The notes under the pieces: generated by a model
What the model saw: only the letters and a program-made list of their open reading frames with translations
Database searches by the model: none
Told to the model about the DNA's origin: nothing
In this document: positions 4,904 to 11,182 of the stretch, in pieces
Numbering within the stretch: the stretch's first letter is position 1
Layout of the letters: each line of letters opens with the position of its first letter
Origin: Eubacterium sp. CAG:252
GTDB taxonomy: Bacteria; Bacillota; Clostridia; Lachnospirales; Lachnospiraceae
Length of the DNA: 14,340 bases
Assembly (NCBI GenBank): GCA_000436535.1
Contig: FR886319.1
Span: forward strand, 1-14,340
Reading direction: 5' to 3'
Translations under genes and position numbers: made by a program

Positions 4904-6924
4904 TGATACAGACAGCGATTGATTATGCATCAGAATTACATAAAACTGGTATGTCGCACGAAGAATTATCTTCTGTTAAGGATATTTTCGATGTTGTACC
5001 ACAGGTTAAAGAAGAGCTTAGTGACCCAACAGTATCACTTGAGAAAAAACATCTTGTGATTCAGAAGGTATTCTCTAAGAATGTGAGAAATTTCTTACAG
5101 CTTTTATGTGATAATGATGATATAAGTTTATTTGATGAAGTATGTAAGGCTTTAAAAGAGCTTGAGATGACTCCTGAACAGAAAGAAAGTACAGCAGTAC
5201 TTACTTATGTTGATGCACCATCTGATGAGCAGCTTGCAGGAATTAAGAGTTTTATAGCAAAGGAATTCCGTAATCAGAATATCAGGTTAGAGATGGTTCA
5301 GGATGCATCTTTAAAGAGTGGTTTCGTACTTAAGGTTGGTTCTAAGGAATACGACTGGAGTGAGAAAGCGCGTATAGAGCAGTTAAAGAGCAGTATTGCA
5401 AAGGCAGTAAGCTCAGGTAAGACTACAGCAGGCGAGGAGGGAATTCTTTCAATCCTTCAGGCTGACATCAAGGATTTCGAGCTTGCAGTTAAGGATAAGG
5501 AAATAGGTGTTGTCAACTGGGTTGGTGATGGTATTGCTAATGTTGACGGTATCGACCATGCATTTTACGGTGAAATAGTTGTCTTTGACAGCGGTGTAAA
5601 GGGTATGGTACAGGATGTAAGACGTGATGAAGTCGGCGTTATCCTTTTTGGTAGTGATGTTACAGTTAAAGAGGGAAGCAAGGTTGCACGTACAGGCAAG
5701 ATGGCTGGTGTTCCAGTAGGTGAGGGCTTCCTTGGAAGAATAGTTGATGCCCTTGGTTCGCCTATAGATGATAAGGGAGATATCCAGGCAGATGGTTACA
5801 GGCCAGTAGAGTGCGAGGCACCAGGTATCACTGAACGTAAGTCGGTATCTGTTCCTATGGAAACAGGACTTCTTTCTATTGATTCAATGTTCCCTATCGG
5901 ACGTGGACAAAGAGAGCTTATCATCGGTGACAGACAGACTGGTAAGACTGCTATTGCAACAGATACAATCATTAACCAGAAGGGAAAAGATGTTATCTGT
6001 ATATATGTAGCTATCGGACAGAAGGCATCTACTATTGCAAAGCTTGTTAATACATTAAAGACAGCAGGTGCTATGGATTATACAACTATTGTGTCAGCTA
6101 CGGCAGCAGACCCTGCACCTTTACAGTATATAGCCCCTTATGCAGGTACAGCTATGGCAGAATACTTTATGCACAATGGAAAGGATGTACTTATCATTTA
6201 TGATGACCTTTCTAAGCATGCGGTTGCTTACAGAGCCATATCACTTCTGCTTGAGCGTTCTCCAGGACGTGAGGCTTATCCGGGTGATGTATTCTATCTT
6301 CATTCAAGACTTCTTGAAAGGTCAAGCCGTCTTTCACCAGAAGCAGGTGGAGGTTCAATAACAGCACTTCCAATCATAGAGACACAGGCAGGCGATCTTT
6401 CAGCATATATACCTACTAATGTAATATCTATTACAGATGGTCAGATATTCCTTGAAAGTGAGTTATTCTTCTCAGGTCAGAGACCAGCCGTTAATGTAGG
6501 TCTTTCTGTATCCCGTGTTGGTGGTGCAGCACAGACTAAGGCTATGAAGAAGGCAGCCGGAAGTATACGTATTGACCTTGCGCAGTACCGTGAGATGGAA
6601 GTATTTACACAGTTCTCATCAGACCTTGATGAGGGTACTATGAAACAGTTACAACATGGACGTGCACTTATGGAGCTTCTTAAGCAGCCTATGAGCCATC
6701 CGTTCAGCATGGCAGAGCAGGTTATTATACTTGTAGCAGCTAACGCACATATATTCAGTGATATTGAGCTTTCTAAGATCAAGGGATTCAGGGCAGATAT
6801 GCTTGAATTCTTCCATAGCCAGCATTCAGAGATAGTAAATACTATCGAATCAACTAAGGATCTTACAGATGAGACTAAGGAAGCTATTATTGCAGCAGCT
6901 AACGAATTCAAGAGTGAAAGATAA
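4903..6924 (+). CDS. atpH-atpA: Fused F1 ATP synthase subunits delta (N-terminal) and alpha (C-terminal)
   Basis: One open frame of 673 residues replaces the usual two genes. Residues 1 to about 169 are a whole delta subunit: the N-terminal helical domain with VRNFLQLLCDN at 61-71, and the C-terminal part with SLKSGFVLKVG at 136-146 and ARIEQLKSSI. Residues about 178-673 are a nearly complete alpha subunit: WVGDGIANVDGI in the N-terminal barrel, Walker A GDRQTGKT at 342-349, the VLIIYDDLSKH segment, and SVSRVGGAAQTKA with the arginine finger near 538. The linker (SSGKTTAGEEG) is short and alpha has lost its initiator Met. The start is GTG with AGGTGA 6 nt upstream. Delta links F1 to the b stalk and normally occurs once per three alpha, so the fusion raises a stoichiometry question. 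No internal stop or frame change was seen, so an error is possible but not suggested. Confidence 0.93.
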   Translation: MIQTAIDYASELHKTGMSHEELSSVKDIFDVVPQVKEELSDPTVSLEKKHLVIQKVFSKNVRNFLQLLCDNDDISLFDEVCKALKELEMTPEQKESTAVLTYVDAPSDEQLAGIKSFIAKEFRNQNIRLEMVQDASLKSGFVLKVGSKEYDWSEKARIEQLKSSIAKAVSSGKTTAGEEGILSILQADIKDFELAVKDKEIGVVNWVGDGIANVDGIDHAFYGEIVVFDSGVKGMVQDVRRDEVGVILFGSDVTVKEGSKVARTGKMAGVPVGEGFLGRIVDALGSPIDDKGDIQADGYRPVECEAPGITERKSVSVPMETGLLSIDSMFPIGRGQRELIIGDRQTGKTAIATDTIINQKGKDVICIYVAIGQKASTIAKLVNTLKTAGAMDYTTIVSATAADPAPLQYIAPYAGTAMAEYFMHNGKDVLIIYDDLSKHAVAYRAISLLLERSPGREAYPGDVFYLHSRLLERSSRLSPEAGGGSITALPIIETQAGDLSAYIPTNVISITDGQIFLESELFFSGQRPAVNVGLSVSRVGGAAQTKAMKKAAGSIRIDLAQYREMEVFTQFSSDLDEGTMKQLQHGRALMELLKQPMSHPFSMAEQVIILVAANAHIFSDIELSKIKGFRADMLEFFHSQHSEIVNTIESTKDLTDETKEAIIAAANEFKSER

Positions 6925-6935
6925 GGGGGATTGCT

Positions 6936-7895
6936 ATGGCGAATACTAAAGAAATTCAGGCGAGAATAAGTAGTATTCAGGATACGATGAAAATCACCAA
7001 AGCCATGTATATGATGTCCTCAGTCAAGCTTAGAAAGGCAAAGCAGAAGCTTGAGGATACAGAACCTTACTTTTATGGATTACAGGATCAGATAAAAAGT
7101 ATATTATTTCATTTTCCTACTATGCAGCATCTTTTCTTTGATAACAGAAATGTAGATATACACGAAGATGTTAAAAGAAAAGCATTTATAGTGATAAGTG
7201 GTGATAAAGGTATGGCAGGAGCATATAACCACAATGTTTTAAAGGAAGCTAAAAGGCTGTGCGATGAGGCAGAGCAGTATAAGATATTTGCAATCGGAGA
7301 AACAGGAAGAGCTTACTTTACTTCACTTGGTTATAATGTTGAGGAGTCTTTCAGATTTTCTGCCAATAATCCATCTGTACACAGAGCCAGAGTTATAACG
7401 GAAGAGATAGTCGAACGTTATAAGAAGGAAGAGATAGATGAGGTATATATCGTGTTTACAAGAATGGAACATGGTATGAAAGAAGAGGTTCAGGTAGAAC
7501 AGCTTCTTCCACTTAAGACTAATGAATTCATAAAGGAAGAGTTAGCAGAGAATGCAAGACAGGGAAAGAGTAATGGTACACTTGAGGACTTTGAGGGTAA
7601 TGATGATTACTTTGTAATATATCCGTCTCCAAAGGTGGTACTTAATGATCTTGTATACAATTATGTTACGGGATTCGTATATGGAGCACTTGTTGAGGGT
7701 TTTGCGACAGAGGAAAATGCACGTATGGTTGCCATGCAGGCAGCTACTGACAATGCAGAGGCTATGCTTAAGGAGTTATCTATTGAGTATAACCGTGTAA
7801 GACAGGCAGCCATAACTCAGGAGATAACTGAGGTTATAGGCGGTGCGAAAGCCCTTAAGAAGAAAAAGATGAAGAAAAAAGCCCGGTCAAAATAA
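6936..7895 (+). CDS. atpG: F1 ATP synthase subunit gamma (central rotor shaft)
   Basis: 319 residues, somewhat longer than the usual 285-300. Seen: the N-terminal helix (IQARISSIQDTMKITKAMYMMSSVKL), a central domain with FIVISGDKGMAGAYN, and the C-terminal helix with the family signature (RQAAITQEITEVIGGAKAL). The two end helices form the coiled coil that turns inside the alpha/beta ring. After the usual end there is an extra tail of about 12 residues rich in Lys (308-319), which should emerge from the membrane-distal end of the ring. The ATG at 6936 follows an AGGGGGA site, 11 nt after the alpha stop. A stem-loop overlaps the stop codon. Confidence 0.95.
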   Translation: MANTKEIQARISSIQDTMKITKAMYMMSSVKLRKAKQKLEDTEPYFYGLQDQIKSILFHFPTMQHLFFDNRNVDIHEDVKRKAFIVISGDKGMAGAYNHNVLKEAKRLCDEAEQYKIFAIGETGRAYFTSLGYNVEESFRFSANNPSVHRARVITEEIVERYKKEEIDEVYIVFTRMEHGMKEEVQVEQLLPLKTNEFIKEELAENARQGKSNGTLEDFEGNDDYFVIYPSPKVVLNDLVYNYVTGFVYGALVEGFATEENARMVAMQAATDNAEAMLKELSIEYNRVRQAAITQEITEVIGGAKALKKKKMKKKARSK

Positions 7896-7907
7896 TAAAT
7901 GGGCTTT
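7878..7907 (+). promoter_or_regulatory. Stem-loop over the atpG stop codon
   Basis: AAAGCCC (7878-7884) and GGGCTTT (7901-7907) form 7 perfect base pairs around a 16-nt loop that contains the TAA stop at 7893-7895. No T run follows. It lies 28 nt before the atpD GTG and may affect transcript processing or coupling. Confidence 0.5.
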
Positions 7908-7935
7908 ATACTAGGCAGAAAGAGGTGTAATTCAC

Positions 7936-9330
7936 GTGGAAGAGATGAAAGGAAAGATAGTACAGGTTTCAGGACCTGTAATAGATGTCGAGTTTGAAGG
8001 CAGTTATCTTCCAGCTATCAAGGATGCACTTTATGTAATACAGGATGGTAAAAAGAAGGTTATGGAGGTTTCACAGCATACAGGTAATAATGTGGTCCGC
8101 TGCATTATGCTTGCTGCGAGTGAAGGTCTTTGTAAGGATATGGAGGTTATAGCTACAGGAAGCGGTATATCAGTTCCTGTCGGCGAAAAGACTCTTGGAC
8201 GACTTTTTAACGTTCTTGGTGATACCCTTGATGATGGAGCTAAACTTGATGATGAGGAACACTGGAGTATTCACAGAAATCCTCCATCATTTGCAGAACA
8301 GAGTCCTGTAGTAGAAATGTTACAGACTGGTATCAAGGTAATTGACTTACTTGCACCATACGCAAAGGGTGGTAAGATAGGTCTTTTCGGTGGTGCTGGT
8401 GTTGGTAAGACAGTCCTTATTCAGGAACTTATAAGAAATATAGCTGCCGAGAGTGGTGGTTATTCGATATTTACAGGTGTAGGAGAGCGTAGCCGTGAAG
8501 GTAACGACTTATGGACAGAAATGAAGGAATCAGGCGTTCTTGAAAAGACAGCGCTGGTATTCGGTCAGATGAATGAACCACCTGGAGCAAGAATGAGAGT
8601 TGCAGAAACAGGTCTTACTATGGCTGAGTATTTCAGAGATGTAAAGAGACAGGATGTGCTGTTATTCATTGATAACATATTCCGTTTCGTTCAGGCTGGT
8701 TCAGAAGTTTCAGCGCTTCTTGGACGTATGCCATCAGCCGTTGGTTATCAGCCAACTCTTGCAACTGATTTAGGCGAACTTCAGGAGAGAATCGCTTCAA
8801 CAACAAAGGGTTCCATCACATCAGTACAGGCTGTATATGTACCTGCTGATGACCTTACTGACCCAGCTCCTGCAACAACATTCTCACATCTGGATGCGAC
8901 AACAGTTCTTTCAAGAAAGATTGTTGAACAGGGTATATATCCTGCTGTTGATCCACTTGAATCAACATCAAGAATCCTTGAGCCTGACGTAGTAGGTGAG
9001 GAACATTATAATGTTGCAAGACGTGTCCAGGAGGTACTTCAGAAGTACAAGGAGTTACAAGATATTATCGCAATTCTTGGTATGGAGGAGCTTTCAGAGG
9101 ATGATAAGCTTACTGTATACAGAGCAAGAAAGATCCAGAGATTTTTATCTCAGCCATTCCATGTAGCTGAGAACTTCACAGGTACTCCTGGTAAGTATGT
9201 TCCAGTTGAGGATACTGTTAAGGGCTTTAAGGCTATACTTGATGGCGAAATGGATGAATATCCGGAAGCGGCATTCTTTAATGTAGGTACTATTGAGGAC
9301 GTTAAGGCAAAGGCAGAGACATTGAAGTAA
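7936..9330 (+). CDS. atpD: F1 ATP synthase subunit beta (catalytic)
   Basis: 464 residues, the normal length. Beta carries the catalytic nucleotide sites of F1. Seen: Walker A GGAGVGKT at 152-159, the catalytic Glu in GVGERSREGNDLW (Glu184), Walker B in DVLLFIDNIFRF, the ALLGRMPSAVGYQPTLATDLG segment, and the C-terminal DELSEED-type loop, here EELSEDD. The best start is GTG at 7936, with GAGGTG ending 8-9 nt upstream; ATG at 7945 is a possible alternative that would shorten the protein by three residues. All catalytic landmarks are intact. It follows atpG after 40 nt. Confidence 0.97.
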   Translation: MEEMKGKIVQVSGPVIDVEFEGSYLPAIKDALYVIQDGKKKVMEVSQHTGNNVVRCIMLAASEGLCKDMEVIATGSGISVPVGEKTLGRLFNVLGDTLDDGAKLDDEEHWSIHRNPPSFAEQSPVVEMLQTGIKVIDLLAPYAKGGKIGLFGGAGVGKTVLIQELIRNIAAESGGYSIFTGVGERSREGNDLWTEMKESGVLEKTALVFGQMNEPPGARMRVAETGLTMAEYFRDVKRQDVLLFIDNIFRFVQAGSEVSALLGRMPSAVGYQPTLATDLGELQERIASTTKGSITSVQAVYVPADDLTDPAPATTFSHLDATTVLSRKIVEQGIYPAVDPLESTSRILEPDVVGEEHYNVARRVQEVLQKYKELQDIIAILGMEELSEDDKLTVYRARKIQRFLSQPFHVAENFTGTPGKYVPVEDTVKGFKAILDGEMDEYPEAAFFNVGTIEDVKAKAETLK

Positions 9331-9332
9331 TA

Positions 9333-9418
9333 TCGCATTTTGCTTCGCAAAACAAGGAGGTAAAACCTTCGGCTCCTGCAAGGGCAGTCGCATTTTACTT
9401 CGTAAAAACAAGGAGGTA
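9333..9418 (+). repeat. Duplicated hairpin plus Shine-Dalgarno unit between atpD and atpC
   Basis: Two copies of a roughly 30-nt unit (9333-9362 and 9388-9418) each contain a 6-bp stem with a TTC loop followed by ACAAGGAGGTA. Stem 1 is TTTTGC/GCAAAA (9338-9352); stem 2 is TTTTAC/GTAAAA (9393-9407). The difference is a matched G-C to A-T change, which keeps the stem. The second AGGAGG serves atpC. The first has no start codon nearby, and its GGAGGT (9356-9361) can pair with ACCTTC (9365-9370). Confidence 0.75.
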
Positions 9419-9422
9419 TGGG

Positions 9423-9836
9423 TTGAATACATTTTCATTGAAATTAATAGCCTGCGATAAGGTGTTTTACGATGGACCTTGTGAAATTCTTATATTTGAT
9501 GGTTTTGATGGTGAGATGGCTATTATGGCTAATCACGAACCTATGACCTGCAGTGTTGAAACAGGAGAATTAAGGTTCAGGGTGCCGGGTGAAACTACAT
9601 GGCAGGAAGCTATAGTTTCTACAGGACTTCTTAAAGTTGAACACAACAAAGTTGATATAATAGTGTATTCAGCTGAAAGACCTGAGGAAATAGATAAGTT
9701 CAGAGCTGAGGCGGCGCTTGAAAGGGCGAAGGAACAGCTTGCACAGAAACAAAGCATTATGGAATACCATGTTTCAACAGCATCTATGGCAAGAGCCATG
9801 GCAAGACTGCGTGGGGTTAAGAACCATGATGTGTAG
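9423..9836 (+). CDS. atpC: F1 ATP synthase subunit epsilon (rotor, regulatory)
   Basis: 137 residues, normal length. Seen: an N-terminal beta-sandwich (FSLKLIACDKVFYDG, then GFDGEMAIMANHEP) and a C-terminal helical pair (about 88-130). The C-terminal domain contains IDKFRA at 90-95, matching the I(L)DxxRA ATP-binding motif described for Bacillus PS3 epsilon, where ATP binding favours the folded, non-inhibitory state. Epsilon couples gamma to the c-ring and can block ATP hydrolysis. The start is TTG at 9423 with AGGAGG (9411-9416) 6 nt upstream. An ATG at 9418 is too close to the site and meets a TGA after one codon. This is the last gene of the operon. Confidence 0.93.
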   Translation: MNTFSLKLIACDKVFYDGPCEILIFDGFDGEMAIMANHEPMTCSVETGELRFRVPGETTWQEAIVSTGLLKVEHNKVDIIVYSAERPEEIDKFRAEAALERAKEQLAQKQSIMEYHVSTASMARAMARLRGVKNHDV

Positions 9837-10025
9837 ATAATATAACAGCCGTGCTGTACAGGACAGCTTTACATTTTAACATAATTAAATAATAGGATGT
9901 GGGGACACAAGGTCATTCAACCACTTATGAGTAAGCTCATGTGGGTTTAGACCTTTTGACACTGGTATCATAATAGATTATGTTTAGTGTAGTAGCTCTG
10001 TCGGCATGGCTGTTTGTTATATTAT
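9837..10025 (+). ncRNA. Candidate structured RNA or mobile element bounded by a long inverted repeat, after atpC
   Basis: The ends match: ATAATATAAC (9837-9846) pairs perfectly with GTTATATTAT (10016-10025). Beyond a 3-4-nt bulge, AGCCGTGC (9847-9854) pairs with GCATGGCT with one G-U wobble that exists only in plus-strand RNA. Inside are hairpins at 9853-9867 (GCTGT/ACAGC, followed by a weak T-rich stretch), 9898-9909 (TGTG/CACA, GGGA loop), 9909-9955 (AAGGTC/GACCTT enclosing CCAC/GTGG and ATGAG/CTCAT), and 9959-9990 (ACACT/AGTGT enclosing CATAA/TTATG). No open frame fits. It could be an operon-end structure, an independent small RNA, or a MITE-like element; I do not recognise the family. Confidence 0.5.
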
Positions 10026-10047
10026 AATTGATATAAATAACTAATTC

Positions 10048-10908
10048 TTATTTATCTGACTTCTTAGGCTTATATTTTTTCCTGAATTCTGAGGGTGAAA
10101 TTCCATTTACAAGCTTAAAAGTATCACCAAAATAGTTAGAGTTACAGAAGCCACATTCATCAGCCACATCAGAAAGACTTAAGTCGGTTTCAATCAGGTA
10201 CCATTCTGCATGGTTTATTCTTGCATTTCTTAGGTATTCTGCAAAGCCAATTCCATGAAAAGCCTTGAACTTGCTTGAAAAGTAAGTTGGGTTAAGGTTT
10301 AAAAATTCAGCTACATCTTTAAGTGATATATTATTCTTAAAGTTTTCTGCGATATAGCGGGAGGCACTTATCATATCAGAGTCAATCTTTTTGTGTGACT
10401 TGTTTATGTAGTCTTTAACATCTTTATTATTACGGTCAGAGCGTATGAGCATAATAAGCAGATACTGGAAAAGCTGCCTTATGCAGCAGTCCGAATAATG
10501 GTCGATAATGTTGTATTCATCGATAATCTTATTGAACAGTGAGTTGATATAAGGCCGTTTTTCTGTCTCAATATAAAGAATATGTTCCCACAGGTTTTTG
10601 GCTGCCCAGTTGTTTCCAAGCACAGAGCCAATAGTATTGATATAGTCCGAAGAGAATTCTATATATATTCGTTCGGGTGCAGTATCACCTATATAACTTG
10701 TCCTGTGGATTGAGTTGGCAGGAATAAATATAACGTTACCGGCGGAAAGAGTGTATAACTTATCGTCTATTGATATAGTACAGTTGCCGTTTATGAGGTA
10801 AAAAAGTTCATAGTAAGTGTGGCTGTGTGCAGAATGCATGGCGTAATGTGGTTTGTGGATACTGCGTTCAATTCTGAATCTTGAAATATTAGGTATTGTC
10901 TGTTTCAT
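10048..10908 (-). CDS. AraC-family transcriptional regulator with cupin sensor domain
   Basis: 286 residues, typical for the family. Seen: an N-terminal cupin-like sensor with HSAHSHTYYELFYLING at about 25-41 and the LSAGNVIFIPANSIHRTSY turn at 54-72, then a middle helical region, then a C-terminal pair of helix-turn-helix motifs: ISLKDVAEFLNLNPTYFSSKFK and LSLSDVADECGFCNSNYFGDTFK, ending ISPSEFRKKYK. Such proteins usually bind a small sugar or similar ligand and activate nearby genes. It is transcribed away from the secreted pectinesterase gene, so control of pectin use is a fair inference, not shown. The ATG at 10908 has an AAAGGA site about 12 nt upstream, slightly long. Its 3' end faces the ATP synthase operon. 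Confidence 0.9.
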   Translation of the reverse strand: MKQTIPNISRFRIERSIHKPHYAMHSAHSHTYYELFYLINGNCTISIDDKLYTLSAGNVIFIPANSIHRTSYIGDTAPERIYIEFSSDYINTIGSVLGNNWAAKNLWEHILYIETEKRPYINSLFNKIIDEYNIIDHYSDCCIRQLFQYLLIMLIRSDRNNKDVKDYINKSHKKIDSDMISASRYIAENFKNNISLKDVAEFLNLNPTYFSSKFKAFHGIGFAEYLRNARINHAEWYLIETDLSLSDVADECGFCNSNYFGDTFKLVNGISPSEFRKKYKPKKSDK

Positions 10909-10940
10909 ATGTCTATATATTCCTTTGTGTATAATTAAGA

Positions 10941-10978
10941 GGTGTTAGCGGATTGTGCAGGGACAATCCATGGACACC
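10941..10978. promoter_or_regulatory. Nested perfect palindrome in the araC-type gene leader
   Basis: GGATTGT (10950-10956) with ACAATCC (10963-10969) around GCAGGG, enclosed by GGTGT (10941-10945) and ACACC (10974-10978), each separated by symmetric 4-nt spacers. It lies 33-70 nt before the regulator start. It may be an operator dyad or an RNA hairpin in the leader. AraC proteins more often bind direct repeats, so the operator reading is tentative. Confidence 0.5.
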
Positions 10979-11019
10979 ATCAAGTATATAATATAACACG
11001 TTGTGCATTATTACTAAAA

Positions 11020-11047
11020 AATATATCATAATTTATTAAAAATGCAA
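11020..11047 (-). promoter_or_regulatory. Weak candidate promoter for the AraC-type gene
   Basis: On the minus strand TTGCAT (11042-11047), a 16-nt spacer, then TATATT (11020-11025). A transcript from here would include the palindrome at 10941-10978 in its leader. Very AT-rich context, so low certainty. Confidence 0.25.
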
Positions 11048-11080
11048 CAAAATGTATTATAATACTGAAAATATCTGTAT

Positions 11081-11107
11081 TTGATAGTCAAAATATAAAA
11101 ATATAAG
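11081..11107 (+). promoter_or_regulatory. Candidate promoter of the pectinesterase gene
   Basis: TTGATA (11081-11086) and TATAAG (11102-11107) with a short 15-nt spacer. A perfect TATAAT at 11058-11063 without a good -35 is an alternative and would suit an activator-dependent promoter under the neighbouring AraC protein. Confidence 0.3.
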
Positions 11108-11120
11108 TTGTTATTTCTGG

Positions 11121-11162
11121 CGCATTAAGATATAGTTGTTAACATCTTAGCGGTTAATCCGC
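11121..11162 (+). promoter_or_regulatory. Mutually exclusive leader hairpins before the pectinesterase
   Basis: CGC (11121-11123) and TAAGAT (11126-11131) can pair with ATCTTA-GCG (11144-11152). The same GCG is also part of GCGG (11150-11153), which can pair with CCGC (11159-11162). The two pairings compete and end 8 nt before the AGGAGG site at 11171. Confidence 0.35.
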
Positions 11163-11182
11163 AATATCACAGGAGGTATTTT

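Noticed and set aside
6477..6911. 144-codon minus-strand frame inside the alpha region
   Set aside because: Antisense shadow of the strongly conserved alpha subunit; its translation shows no family features.
9853..9880. Classical terminator for the atp operon
   Set aside because: The GCTGT/ACAGC stem is only 5 bp and the following T-rich stretch is interrupted; kept only as part of the larger structured element.
9837..10025. Firm identification as 6S RNA
   Set aside because: Size and closing stem are suggestive, but the interior looks multi-armed, not like one long bubble-containing hairpin, and no dedicated promoter is clear.
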